Source of the DNA: Saitoella complicata NRRL Y-17804
Taxonomy: Eukaryota > Ascomycota > Saitoellomycetes > Saitoellales > Saitoellaceae
DNA length: 64,000 nt
Direction: 5' to 3'
Assembly: GCF_001661265.1 (NCBI RefSeq)
Contig: NW_017566998.1
Coordinates: forward strand, 434,001 to 498,000
The notes below the pieces were generated by a model, which ran no database searches, was not told the origin of the DNA, and saw nothing but the letters and a program-made list of their open reading frames with translations. This document shows, in pieces, positions 1-10,251 of this stretch; position 1 is the first letter of the stretch; each line of letters opens with the position of its first letter. Made by a program: the position numbers and the translations under genes.

Positions 1-2002
1 TCCAAAAGCGAGATACGGATCTTGAGCATGAAATCGCCCCATCCCTGGCTAAGATACTTAAATGGTGCTCGATCGAGTGTTATCTCGTGTGGCGGTGGGA
101 AAGATGGATCCAATGTCAGCGTGACGGCTCGGACGAAGGTGGAGACTGGTTGTGAGTATGCGGGAGCGTTGATGTAGAGGAGCCATTTGTGGGTGCATTT
201 GGGGTTATCTGGGGAGCGTTCGTGGCGTTGGAGGTACTTGGAGACGTTACCGACGACGATGCGGCATTTGACGTGGAAACGCGTAGCACCTCCAAGAAGG
301 TCAGCCCCATCGGCAACAGCTTCACTTGTCTGCTCCAGCGGCTTCGCACTTTCATTGGGGTCGGTTGATCGTCCGCCCTGCAAGTTCTCTGGTGACGTTT
401 CCTCATCTTCTTCGCTGTCAGGCTCTGCTGTAAGCTTTTCACTCAACCGTGACGGCAGTGATCGCAGGAAGTCTTCTCCAAAAGCAATCACCTTCGGTTT
501 CCACGTCCTCTTAGCCACAGAAGTTTCAACGATATCCTCAGTAGATACCTCCTCCTCTGGTGCTGCAAATGTAGTACTCTCGCGCAGACCTGATGGCGTA
601 TGTGACCCATGTAACATCCTGCCTTTCTTTGGCGCCTTACCAGCCGAAGAAGGTCTCGTTTTGGATTTGCCCTTGCCCCTCCGTGGCCGCAGGAGTGATG
701 GTCGTCTATCATCCGCCTGGATATCGACATCCTCATTTTCCAGCAGTGGATCCGTACGCGGCAATGGTTCAGACTGTGGCCTGAATAACGACATTCTCGG
801 AAGTCCGCGCGTTGACCTTGGTCGCGAGTGTATCACAGTTTCATGTTTAACGTCCGCGTCGTCATCGCCATCCTCGCTTGTATCATCATCTGTGCCATTC
901 TGTGCTTCCGGAACTTCAGCTTCAGCGGATTCCAACAAGACTTTCATCTTCTCCTGTCTCAGCCCTTCGATCACAGCCTCCATGTCATACTCGACGTTCT
1001 TCTTCTCGAGCAGTTGTATCAGGTACTTCGTGTGATTGCTGTGATACAGCGTATCAATACCAATGGCCATTGCGGCGGTATTGGGCGTGATACTACGTCC
1101 TAGGTGGTCCTGTCCGACAACTTCAGAATCAGTTCTCAGCAGTGAGCTTTGCAATGGAACAGAAGACGTACGTTTTTGACCTATTGACGGAGCTGGGGCA
1201 GAGCCAGCATCGCTGACGAGGTCGATATCCTCGTCTTCCTCATCTTTGACTTGAGTCTGTGTTCTGCCTGCAACAGGTGGAGTTCCAACACCTCGCGCCG
1301 TTTCACTCTTCTCGAGGATAGCGTTCACGCTTGGTCTTGCATGCGCCGGTCTCGTCCTTGCCGGATGGTTTGTAGGGATGTCGTTCTCATCAGCATCGAT
1401 ACCACATATTCTGGCAGCGTCGTCGTGTGATGCGAACTCTCGAGAATGCGAGATACGACAGTGGTTGATGAAACCCTGTACGTTGACAAAGTCGCCACGT
1501 CCGCAATCCACACAAACCAGCCGTACAAATGTTCCATTATCTCGTCGCGTATAACAGACCTTTTGTGCAGCGGTGACTCGTGCACCACGAATGACCGAAG
1601 CTCGTTGCGGTCTTGCTGAAACCGGGGCCTCGGTATATGGTGCAGGCGATGGCCGAGTTTCCGGCAGTAAATATGGGGTATAATGTTGAGCGTAAGGATT
1701 CGGTGCATCTGGTGCAGGAGCCGTGGCACGCTTCAGCTGTTCGATCATAACCTCCACTTTAGACATCTCATCCTCAATCATCTGTAGTTCTCGGTGCTTT
1801 AGGAGAATCTCGAGGTCAAACTGCTCGGCAATGATAGTTTGTGCCTTCGCTTTTGATTTATCGTCTGTAGGTCCATGTCAGCAGGTTTAATGACCTGTGT
1901 TCAGAGGTACCTACCCAAAACCACAGGCGGTCTCGTAGCTTGGGTGCTCGCAGACGGAGCTTTCCGAGACCGTTTCTGGCCTACTTGTCGCGTACTGGAC
2001 AT
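1..2002 (-). CDS. YEATS-domain chromatin protein (3' end off window)
   Basis: Reads leftward and runs off position 1. Exons 1915-2002 and 1-1864; the 50-nt intron has a GTAGGT donor and CTACAG acceptor. About 650 residues are visible. A coiled-coil stretch follows the start. A C2H2-like finger near residue 150 (CVDCGRGDF then HCRISH) resembles the AHC1-type finger. An acidic, basic-patch linker of about 350 residues follows. Last comes a YEATS domain (GNVSKY, SPDN, THKW, LDPSFPPHEITLDRAPF, GWGDF). YEATS domains read acylated or crotonylated histone lysines; the finger-plus-YEATS order recalls fungal and YEATS2-like chromatin scaffolds rather than Yaf9. Start: the Met at 2002 was chosen. An upstream in-frame Met at 2122 would put this start only 9 bp from the divergent Alba gene. 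The domain assignment is firm; the complex it belongs to is inference. Confidence 0.85.
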
Positions 2003-2131
2003 TGTTATTCTGCCATCTATCTGGTCATGTTCCTGCAAAAAATGCTGGTCGGTGATGTCAATGTTTTGTCGAGGAACTGCCGGTACGAACTCGTTGCACG
2101 TGCAAGTCGACGTTACACTCAACCAACAAAA

Positions 2132-2606
2132 ATGTCCGAGACCGAGTCCTCGGCTTTAACCGCCATTGTTATCAAGCAAAACGCGTCCATTGAGTCCACA
2201 GTAGACCGCGCGCTCGCTATTCTGCTGTCAGACGATGCCTCTGTTCCTTCAGCGACTGGGAATGCTATTACAATTCAAGGAGCAGGATCAGTGACAACCA
2301 AAGCTATCACGATTGTCGAGATTATCAAGAGACGGTTGGAAGAAGCACAGCTCAAGTGGTGGCAGTACAATGAATTAGATGGGGTGGAACCACCAAAGAC
2401 AGAGGCAGATGAGATTATGGAGCAAGGCCGGCTATCGGGATTGTCACTGGAGAAGAAGACGGAGCACAAGAAGCCCAGGTTGACAATGACAATCAGTCTA
2501 ACACCGCTTGACGGTCGTGGTAAAGCTAGGTAAGCCAGCAGATCTCGAACATGACCAATGTACATGGGCTTATCGTTGTCTTTGCAGTCAGAGCAGTATG
2601 GCATAA
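2132..2606 (+). CDS. Alba-family DNA/RNA-binding protein
   Basis: Exons 2132-2529 and 2588-2606, 138 residues. The intron (GTAAGC to TTGCAG) changes only the last few residues; if it is retained the protein ends four residues earlier, so both forms are nearly identical. The Alba-like core is visible as IVIKQNASIESTVDRAL, then NAITIQGAGSVTTKAITIVE and IIKRRLE, matching the strand-helix-strand-helix pattern with a conserved glycine turn. Fungal proteins of this size and type are annotated as Alba-like and include RNase P/MRP subunits of the Pop6/Rpp25 kind; that role is inferred, not shown. It lies head-to-head with the YEATS gene and probably shares a promoter of about 130 bp. Confidence 0.8.
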
Positions 2607-2805
2607 ATCGGATGAGAGATTTGTGGGACTTAATGGGAGCGTTTTCATGGGTTTCTTCTGGCGTTTGGAGTTCGTTTATCAATCATTGCATTTCTATCTT
2701 TCCCGCTCGCTTGCTGCCGGAGCAGTTCTCGTAGGCTTTCTCAACAAAGATCCTGGGTATCTTATCGTCGTCCGAACATTCTCGGGTGAACCAATTTTTC
2801 GTCTC

Positions 2806-3474
2806 TCATGCCGCCTCCACCTGCAACTCTGCCGTCTTCACTGCCAAATCCTGTACCTCCTTGTCCTCCGCAGACTCCTCCAGCTTCTTGTTCCGTGGGT
2901 TCAAGTCCGTTAAGTCCATGAACATTGAGTACGCATCCTCCTTATCGGCATAGTATCCCTTCTCAATCTCCTTAACACTGTACATTATGTTAGCCGTGTA
3001 ATCGTCAGATGTATCTGCCAAAGACAACGTACGTGAATCCCAATGTATCCCTATACAGAGCCAATGCGGCCCTATTACTCTTCCTCACGTGCAAGCTAAC
3101 ATACTCCGCTCCGAAGGATTCCGCCATAGCCCTCTGACTTTGCTTCATCAACTTCTCCGCCAGTCCTAACCGTCTGTATGTTCGCAACACCGACAAACTC
3201 GTGATGTGTCCGTTCTTCTTGCCGTCTTTCGGCTCTTCGTCCATCTTCGCAAGAACATAGCCGACAATCTTTCCGTCCGGGTTGACAGCTACGTAGGACA
3301 ATTGCGGCCATGTCAGGGCGTGATAGAGGTAATATTTCATCTGGTAGTTCTCGGGGAGGTTGGAGAGATTAGCATGTTGCATGCCAGCGAAGTCTGTTCA
3401 GTCAGGTCAGCATGAACTCTCATGAAGCAAGCTTCAGGATTACTACCTCTGATCTCGGCTCTTCTGATCTCCAT
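2806..3474 (-). CDS. N-terminal acetyltransferase NatA catalytic subunit (Naa10/Ard1)
   Basis: Three exons: 3447-3474, 3033-3393 and 2806-2977, 186 residues. Splice phases agree and rebuild the family N-terminus [19 protein letters not shown], the GNAT fold core ([30 protein letters not shown]) and the [20 protein letters not shown] end. The RRLGLA segment is the acetyl-CoA pyrophosphate loop (R/Q-x-x-G-x-G/A). With Naa15 the enzyme acetylates Ser, Ala, Thr and Gly N-termini co-translationally at the ribosome. The C-terminal tail after the GNAT domain is short (about 40 residues) and acidic/basic mixed, which makes this shorter than yeast Ard1. The first exon encodes only nine residues plus one base. 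Confidence 0.95.
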
Positions 3475-3726
3475 GATTGCTGTATTTGACGTCGTACCGG
3501 TACAGGCCTCGAGATTACTTGCTGCACTGTAACGGAGACGTGCCGGTGCTGCGCCAAATCACGTGTCTGCCGGCGTGAACGTCGTGGGAACATTCCTGGT
3601 CGGGGTGTGCGAGAATACCATAACCTGGAAGCAGACGGCTTACTGAACATAACCTCGTTCTAAAAGATGCGTAATCTTTATCTAGTCAATATCACGGTCT
3701 CACATATGAACCCACTCTTCAAGTCC

Positions 3727-4758
3727 TCAAATCAACAGCTCGTCCTCTTCATCACCACATTGCAACCGAGTACCTCCCTGCAACCTAACCACCTTACGTC
3801 CGGAGTTTCCTTTCTTCTTATTGGCTCCTTTGACACTCATCAAGCTGAAGCTGCCAATCAATTCATCACAATCCTCTTCTTTTGGCCTCTCCACCACTTT
3901 CGCACGCCCCGTGCCGAATCCGCCAAGCTCGAAAGGCGTCGCGGAAAGACGCATGGGCCCATGAAAGGAGTTCGCACCGGCAATCACGGACGGAGGACTT
4001 CCTTGCTCCATAGCAGTCAAACTGTTACTCTTGCGACGGTTCGAAAGCGGAGTGGATGAGGCGAGGGGTAACGCTCCGCCGAAGGGGTTTTGAAAGTCGG
4101 GGAGTCGAGAGGGAGGAGTGATAGCACGCTCCGGCTCACCAAGCACGTATACGTGGTCATCGCCGTTGCCGTTCGAGTCCTCAGAAGGGAATAAATGCTG
4201 ATGCTCCTCGAACTGTTCATGCCTGGATTGAGCTTCCTCAACCAGTTTCGCCATCTCGCGCCTCGCTTGATGATGATGGCGAGGAGGTGTGGTGGGAGGA
4301 ACGAGGAAGTCATTCTTAGAAGGGATCTTCGGTTTGTCGGTCCTTGTCCTCTTCTTGGTATGACCCTTTTCTTGTATGAAGCTCTCTTGTTCGAACGGTG
4401 TGACTGGCTTCTCCGGAAGAGTCACTGTCAGGGATCGAGACGTACGTGGTTTCTTCGGTAGTAAAGCAGAAACGAAAGGTTGGTTTGATACGGCTGTACG
4501 ATTAGATTTGTCACCGAGGGCTTTGCGAGGCGCCTTTTTCTCAATAAGTTGAACATCAGCTGTGGTAAAGGTTAATCCAGGTGAGGATAGGGGATGTATG
4601 CGCAAGCAACCTTCGGGAACGACTTCATCTGAGGAGTCATGGTAGACAGGGAGTGCATTAGTACCAGAAGGAGCCATGGAGTTGCGAGCACGACGACCGT
4701 AAGTCTGCTTCATACGCACAGGTCGAGGGCAGTACTGTGGTTGGGAATTATTGTCCAT
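3727..4758 (-). CDS. Disordered protein of unknown function
   Basis: Single exon, 343 residues from the Met at 4758 (an in-frame Met at 4794 would add 12). No domain is recognised. The protein is low in hydrophobic residues and rich in S, P, K and E. It carries several proline-directed sites (VPPTTPPRH, ITPPSR, VTPFEQ, STPLSN) and a basic N-terminal TYGRRARNS segment; some WAPL-type cohesin regulators also begin with TYGR motifs, but the rest shows no WAPL domain. A short helix-prone acidic stretch (RREMAKLVEEAQSRHEQFEE) lies mid-protein. A nuclear, CDK-regulated protein is a guess only. Coding nature is supported by the long uninterrupted frame and by amino-acid composition. Confidence 0.7.
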   Translation of the reverse strand: MDNNSQPQYCPRPVRMKQTYGRRARNSMAPSGTNALPVYHDSSDEVVPEGCLRIHPLSSPGLTFTTADVQLIEKKAPRKALGDKSNRTAVSNQPFVSALLPKKPRTSRSLTVTLPEKPVTPFEQESFIQEKGHTKKRTRTDKPKIPSKNDFLVPPTTPPRHHHQARREMAKLVEEAQSRHEQFEEHQHLFPSEDSNGNGDDHVYVLGEPERAITPPSRLPDFQNPFGGALPLASSTPLSNRRKSNSLTAMEQGSPPSVIAGANSFHGPMRLSATPFELGGFGTGRAKVVERPKEEDCDELIGSFSLMSVKGANKKKGNSGRKVVRLQGGTRLQCGDEEDELLI

Positions 4759-5084
4759 CGTTGAAAATGAGGGTTGAATGCTCGTCTTTTGCACAGTGAG
4801 CAGTTTGAATCGTAAAGAACAGACAGAAGAGATTCAGCAAAGCTTGTTGACGCAAAAAATGAGGTGGTGATTAAGTCCGGGACGGGGAGTTGGTTGTTCA
4901 ACAGACGCGGCGTTTGGAGGTTAACCGCGACAGACAGTCTGTCGATCAGGGGTCACACGCTGCGCTATGGGTTGGATGCGTTGGGAAGGCATGAATGGCA
5001 GAGGATTTGCTCAACGAAACAGCGATCCAGGTGAACTCGGGTATGTACGGGAGTAACTCGGTACCAAATAGACTTGTACCACTC

Positions 5085-6116
5085 CTAATAACTGATATCG
5101 TTCAAAGCCACACACGTTGCCGCCTTATGGTGACCATTATACTGCCGGATAGTCTCCCCAGAACTCAACTCCCACAACCTCGCAACATGATCCGAACTCG
5201 ACGTAACCAGATACGCCGAATCCGCACTAAACGCACAATCCCACACCCATCTCTGATGACCCTGCAACTGTTTCTCCAATTTGAACCCAGCTCCGCCCTC
5301 CGATGACTCCGTCGACCAGATCTTGACGGTCGTGTCAGCACTGCATGTCGCCAGGTGTTTCGTATCAGGTGATAATAAGGCTCGTGTCAAGTATTTATTG
5401 TGTGCTCTGAATTTGGTGTGCGGTTGTAGTGAGGTGATGTCGCTCGCGTTGTTCATCTTCCAGACATAGCAGTTGCCCCGGTTGTTTCCCGCTACCAGCA
5501 TACTTCCATCCGTGGCGACTGTGACTGATCGTATGGGCGTGTCTTCCTCTGGTACGAGCTCATGCGTGCAGGCATTCTCGCCCAAGTCCCATATCCGCAC
5601 ACTTCCTCCCTGATCACAACTCACCAATTCACCTTGATTTGGGTGAATAGCAACATCGTTCACTGGTACCTTATGATCGTAGTTTCGTTGGACGCTTGGA
5701 GCTCTTGTGTCCCAGATCTTCACTGTTCCATCTTCACTTGACGTGACCATCCACTTTCCGTCCACATGGAAGTTCACCGCCGTGACGTTCCCCGTATGCC
5801 CATCAAATGATGCAATTGGGTTTGTATTGGCAGAATTGATATCGTATAGCCGTACATGACCATTACTCGCAGCGGCGAGGTATCTCTTATCTGGCGAGAT
5901 GCATAGTCGGTTCACTTGGGAATCAGGGTGTTGGATTGTTCGCGAGCAGATCCCACTCAGCGCCTCCCAGAAGCGGATGGTATGGTCATATCCTGAAGTT
6001 ACCAGCAGAACCGAGAGCTGCTGCTGCTGATATGAAACTTGTGGAGGAGGGTGTCGTACTTGTCCAGGCTGTATCGCATCGTCAGCATCGTCGTCCGTAT
6101 CAGCAACGGCCGACAT
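5085..6116 (-). CDS. TOR complex WD40 subunit Lst8
   Basis: Single exon, 343 residues. Seven WD40 repeats fill the protein: SGYDHTIRFWEALSG, ISPDKRYLAAASNGHVRLYD, SSEDGTVKIWDTR, SCDQGGSVRIWDL, the VAGNNRGNCYVWK blade, CSADTTVKIWS and SSSDHVARLWELSSGE. The order and the phrases ICSRTIQHPDSQVNRL and QGHQRWVWDCAFS are diagnostic for Lst8/Pop3/GbetaL, the common subunit of TORC1 and TORC2 that binds the Tor kinase domain. The N-terminus has about 35 extra residues, acidic and then Q-rich, before the usual SVLLVTSGYDHT start. An upstream GTG-initiated frame could splice into it (GTAGGA donor, ATACAG acceptor), but it has no ATG, so the simple start at 6116 is preferred. Confidence 0.95.
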   Translation of the reverse strand: MSAVADTDDDADDAIQPGQVRHPPPQVSYQQQQLSVLLVTSGYDHTIRFWEALSGICSRTIQHPDSQVNRLCISPDKRYLAAASNGHVRLYDINSANTNPIASFDGHTGNVTAVNFHVDGKWMVTSSEDGTVKIWDTRAPSVQRNYDHKVPVNDVAIHPNQGELVSCDQGGSVRIWDLGENACTHELVPEEDTPIRSVTVATDGSMLVAGNNRGNCYVWKMNNASDITSLQPHTKFRAHNKYLTRALLSPDTKHLATCSADTTVKIWSTESSEGGAGFKLEKQLQGHQRWVWDCAFSADSAYLVTSSSDHVARLWELSSGETIRQYNGHHKAATCVALNDISY

Positions 6117-6399
6117 AGTCGCCAGCACAGTATAAATCCTACCATCGCGTCTATATGATCGGAAGCTTCTTCAAATGGGTTGAGAGTGTTATCAGGCGGG
6201 TCGTCGGTGGGCACGGACGCCGGCTTATCGCGGTTGCGCAGCGGGTCGCATATGCATGACGAATTAATGAACGGTAAACCTTAATGCTATTCAATATAAT
6301 AATCCATGCCAATTCCGAAAAGCCTTATGAAGCGAAAAAGGCAATCAAGTACGCCTGCGTATCCGGGTTTCCCAAATGAAAATGCATCCAAAATCCAGT

Positions 6400-7283
6400 T
6401 TAGATATCATCACCCCAGCTCATCTCCACCGTTCCCTTTTCTGCCTCGGCGAACGCAGGCATACCAAGGTATGGGCACCCGGAACACCTGAAAGCATCTC
6501 CCAAAGCGCAGTTACCGCAAGAGCTCACGACCTTGCCCTGCTTTGTGAAATCAATCTCGGCCAAGTCGTCAACGCCGAGGGTGACAGCCTTTCGAGCGTC
6601 CTCCGCAGCCGCGGCATCCGCAGCTTCCTTCTCCGCCAAACCACACGTACAGTCCTTGCAAGCCTTACGACGCTTTCCAGGTGCAGGCAGACACTCAGCG
6701 GCTGTATAACATACGTCAGTAAAGCACCAGCAACAGTCAACAGGTGAAACATACGCTGTACCACGGGCTTCGCCAGGTCACTCTCCGTCAACAAATCATT
6801 CTCATTGATAAGGTCATCACTCGTGTCGAAATTCAAAAAAGCCAGCTTCTTTGCCTTTGCCGCACCTCCAGTCTTCTTTCGTAAACGTAGGGGCACAGCA
6901 GCTGCTGTAGTCGATGCCGGCTTCGTCAATGTGAACTCCTCCCCCTCACCACCCACAATCCAACCTTTCAACAAAGCCTCGCCCTTGATTTGTTCTCCCG
7001 CGATCTTACCTATCCTAACCACGCCCTCCGCCTTCGTAGCATTCCAGATCTTCTCCAAAGCTGCAGACAGATAGCCCTCCACCTCGCCTGGGTTACCCGG
7101 CGCAAAGATAACCGCAGAGTACGCCTCGGCGGGAAGAAGCGCAAGACCTTCAACGACACGATCCAGCATCTGAAGATCAGTCGTATCTGTCCGTAGCGAA
7201 GCGATCGTAGCAGGACCTGTCGGCGACGAAGTCAAAGAAGGCGGTGAAAGTAAAAGTGTCGCGCCAGGCGTGACTCCAACCAT
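6400..7283 (-). CDS. Cytosolic Fe-S cluster assembly factor Dre2 (anamorsin)
   Basis: Exons 6755-7283 and 6400-6701, 276 residues. The intron (GTATGT to ATACAG) falls just before the first cysteine motif. The N-terminal methyltransferase-like fold starts [10 protein letters not shown]; a linker follows; then the CIAPIN1 domain: first motif [19 protein letters not shown], second motif [19 protein letters not shown], with the C-x2-C-x7-C-x2-C spacing intact. Dre2 partners with Tah18 in an electron chain from NADPH that supports cytosolic and nuclear Fe-S protein assembly; it is also found in the mitochondrial intermembrane space. All expected cluster ligands are present. Confidence 0.95.
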
Positions 7284-7653
7284 GATGTATGTCTTTTCGT
7301 AAGTATTGATGGCCGAATGGAATGAGAAGCGTATATGCAGACCGTTTGAAGATCACTTGTCGAATAAGAAGGGTTGAGGATGTTATCTGGATTCCGTTAC
7401 AGGGTTCGGTTGTTGATAGAAATTGAGCCCCAGCTGCACTCACAGTAGAGCACGCCTCCGCCTCACACGCGCAACTCAACTCGCTGACTAACGATTGGAC
7501 CGATAACGCAATTTACCGAACAGACGCCGGTTCGGTAAGAAATGATAGCGAGATGCTCACTGAATGGGTCAAGCTTTTGATAAGGATGGTATTCTAAGTA
7601 AACGCCGGGATGTGCCTAATAGATGATGCTGAGCTGCCTTGGAGCTTCTGCCG

Positions 7654-9935
7654 TTAATCCCATGCGTCGTTCTCCTCCGCTTCTCCCCACCCGTCATCAC
7701 CCCATTGGTCACCCGTGTCATCTGCGACAGCAAGTCTGGTGCTCGTATTGGCTGCTCCGATCTTGGTGCCCGTAGTCCTAGGAGCTGGAGGAGTCGTCTT
7801 AGGCTTTGGCTCATCTTCGAAAGGCTCCCACGCGTCAACATACTCATCCAGGTTAGACGCACCGAACGTATTGCTCGACACTGGGATCGATGGCCTTTGC
7901 GGTACCTTTGACGCATACGTTGCACCAAATCCTCCCGAGGGCTTCGAGGCTTTCAAATCCATAGGCTTGAAACTTGACATCGTTACTGTTGAGGCTGCGG
8001 GGGCAGATGGTACACGTACCGGTTGTGCCGCAGCCGGCGGACTGAGTGGTCGGGTGCTCTCAATGACTTTGCTAGCAATGGACTTTACTGCCCAACCAGC
8101 CAATGCACCAGCCATGCCCGCATCACTGTTGGAAGATAGCAGGGTCGTTGCAAGACTCGCACTGCTGGGGAACGAACCAGGTTGAGGAGGGTGTTTCGGT
8201 AGTTCCGAGATATGTTGAGGAGCGTTCGGGTCGATAAGGGTTTCCGGCATATCCTGCATTTTGTTAGCAATGCCCAATGTCGACAAGTCAGGGTACCCAC
8301 CTTGGCAAGCTCCTTAATCCGCTTGAGGAACACATCGATGACTCTAGCCGCTTCCTCCCTGACAATCTTCTCCCCATCCACCAGTAGTGGACACATCCCA
8401 GACAACAACCTACCCGCCAGATCTTCCCTATCGAAGTACTCCACAGTTACCTCCAACGCTCTCAGGCCAGCATGTCGTGCATGCACGAATGGATCCTTCA
8501 AACTCTTGGAAAAGGCGGCTGTAAGGACCTTCTTGCGTGTAGATTCGGAGAGGTGAGACGCGATGTGACCCAGGACCACAGTAGTGTTAGTACGAATACC
8601 AGGTTGCGGGTCGACATGTGTCCGTGCAAGGTGTTTGAGGAGGTCGTTGTTCAAGATTCTGTCGCTCAGCTTTGGTGTAATTGGGAGAATTGCTTTCAAT
8701 GTCGCTTCTCGCACGATGGGATTGGGATCAGTAAACCCAGCGGAGAGGTTAGGGAAGATCTTTGAGCTGACTGTGGAGTTAGGGAGGATACCCACGACTT
8801 CCTCTAGCGAGTCGAGGAGTGCTAATCGGATGTTGGGATCAGCGGATGCGAAAAGTCGGATCACTGCGGGTGCGAGGATCGCTTCTTGCTGCTCCTCGTC
8901 GAGTTTCGATGCGATGTTGACGATCAGCTTGTAAACCTTCTCTCCACCGCCGCCAAACTCGAAACTCTTAATCAACTCAGGCAGCAGCCGTAATCTTATA
9001 AACGGCTCGGGTAATTGATCAACGGACTCCTCCAGATTCGCCAAGAAAGCATTCCGTTCAGTCTCGTTCAAGAGGGTTAGATTGCTCAAGTTCTCTGTTA
9101 CTGAGATCAAGGGACTTTTCAGGAAACCCCTCTCGCGGCGTCCTTGATCCAAGAAATTCGAGATGCTCAGTCTGGTCTTGGGATTTGGCAGCAGCAATCT
9201 CTTGTAGTGCGTAAACATGTCACTTGGGATCTTGCCTTGCTTTTGAAGGTCAGAGGTGGTGTTGAAAGGTCCATTGAACGATTCGTAAATGAGCGTCGCC
9301 AGACCCCAAGCATCAGTGGCTTTTGGAGACGCGTGAATTCCAGACCAGCCTGAACTGCCCACCTCAGGTGGAGCGTATCGTGATGCGGAAGGAACAAGTC
9401 CTCCGTAAGTATATATCATCCCACTCTCACCCTCCGTAACCGGAGTAAGGACCTCGAACCCACCAACTCTCCATTCCCCACTCTCGGTAGTGAATATCGA
9501 AGAAAGACGGACGTTACCATGTACGCAATTGGCGTCTTCATTGATGAACTTCATGGTAGACGTAACGCTATAGACACCCCATCTCATTGATTCCGTATCC
9601 AGAACATGCCGCTTGGTGTCCCATGACAAAGGTTGAACCCGCTCTGTCGCAATGTAGACAACCCCATCCGCTTCCACCGAATCCAGGAACTTGATAACAC
9701 CTGGATGCCTCATTGTCCTCAACTTCTTTGCAGCATTTTGCGCCAATACCAATCTATCCCTCCCGAACTTGTTCGAGTCGTAGACAAAGATACTGCAGTC
9801 GCTTCGGTCGTCCTTCTTTGTACCATGGTGAACAGTCCAGATTGAGTCCTCGTGGGCGCCGATCCGTTCGCCTAGGGAGTACCCAAACGCTGGACCAGAC
9901 GATCTGCCGAGTGCTCCAAGGGCAGCACTCCACAT
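7654..9935 (-). CDS. Scy1/Cex1-type pseudokinase with HEAT repeats
   Basis: Exons 8301-9935 and 7654-8253, 744 residues. An N-terminal kinase fold (residues about 20-280) lacks catalytic residues: HGN replaces HRD (CVHGNVRLSSIF), GGFE replaces DFG, and there is no VAIK lysine. HEAT repeats follow (about 300-560; for example FASADPNIRLALLDSLEEV and FTDPNPIVREATLKAILP). The tail is disordered and P/S/T-rich and ends in an acidic, tryptophan-bearing segment (QWGDDGWGEAEENDAWD). This is the layout of yeast Cex1 and animal SCYL1, which act in tRNA export and COPI-dependent Golgi traffic. The intron donor is GTGGGT, weaker than its neighbours, with an ATGCAG acceptor, phase 0. Confidence 0.92.
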
Positions 9936-10251
9936 TGTTGGAGCAATTGGAAGTTTACGACGTTATCCCGTACGTAACATTACCCGGCGCCCAGCTGTGG
10001 GTCGCACGCAAGGTCCAACCTTATTTGGCTCGTGAATGATGAATACAGAATGAAATTAGGAACAGATCCTTTGTATGAATGAAATCCAAGTTGTTCGCAC
10101 CGTCAGATAAGCGCTTCGAGTTCTGGTCGCGTCTTCCGTTGCCTTGGACCCTAGGTACGACGTACGCGGTGCACCCAAACACTGAGCTCATATAACATTT
10201 CAACGTGCGGGATCAAGCGAGGTCTGTCATCGCGACTCCTACGTTGAAGCA

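Noticed and set aside
187-1035. 282-codon plus-strand frame at the left end
   Set aside because: Ser-rich shadow of the YEATS gene; the minus frame is continuous from 1864 to the edge and ends in a YEATS domain.
3727-4758. Assignment of the disordered protein as WAPL or a CDK inhibitor
   Set aside because: Only a short TYGRR motif and TP sites support this; no family domain is visible.
5999-6214. Upstream exon for Lst8 starting MPTDDPPDN
   Set aside because: The apparent Met is a GTG and no ATG precedes it in frame; the direct start at 6116 is simpler.
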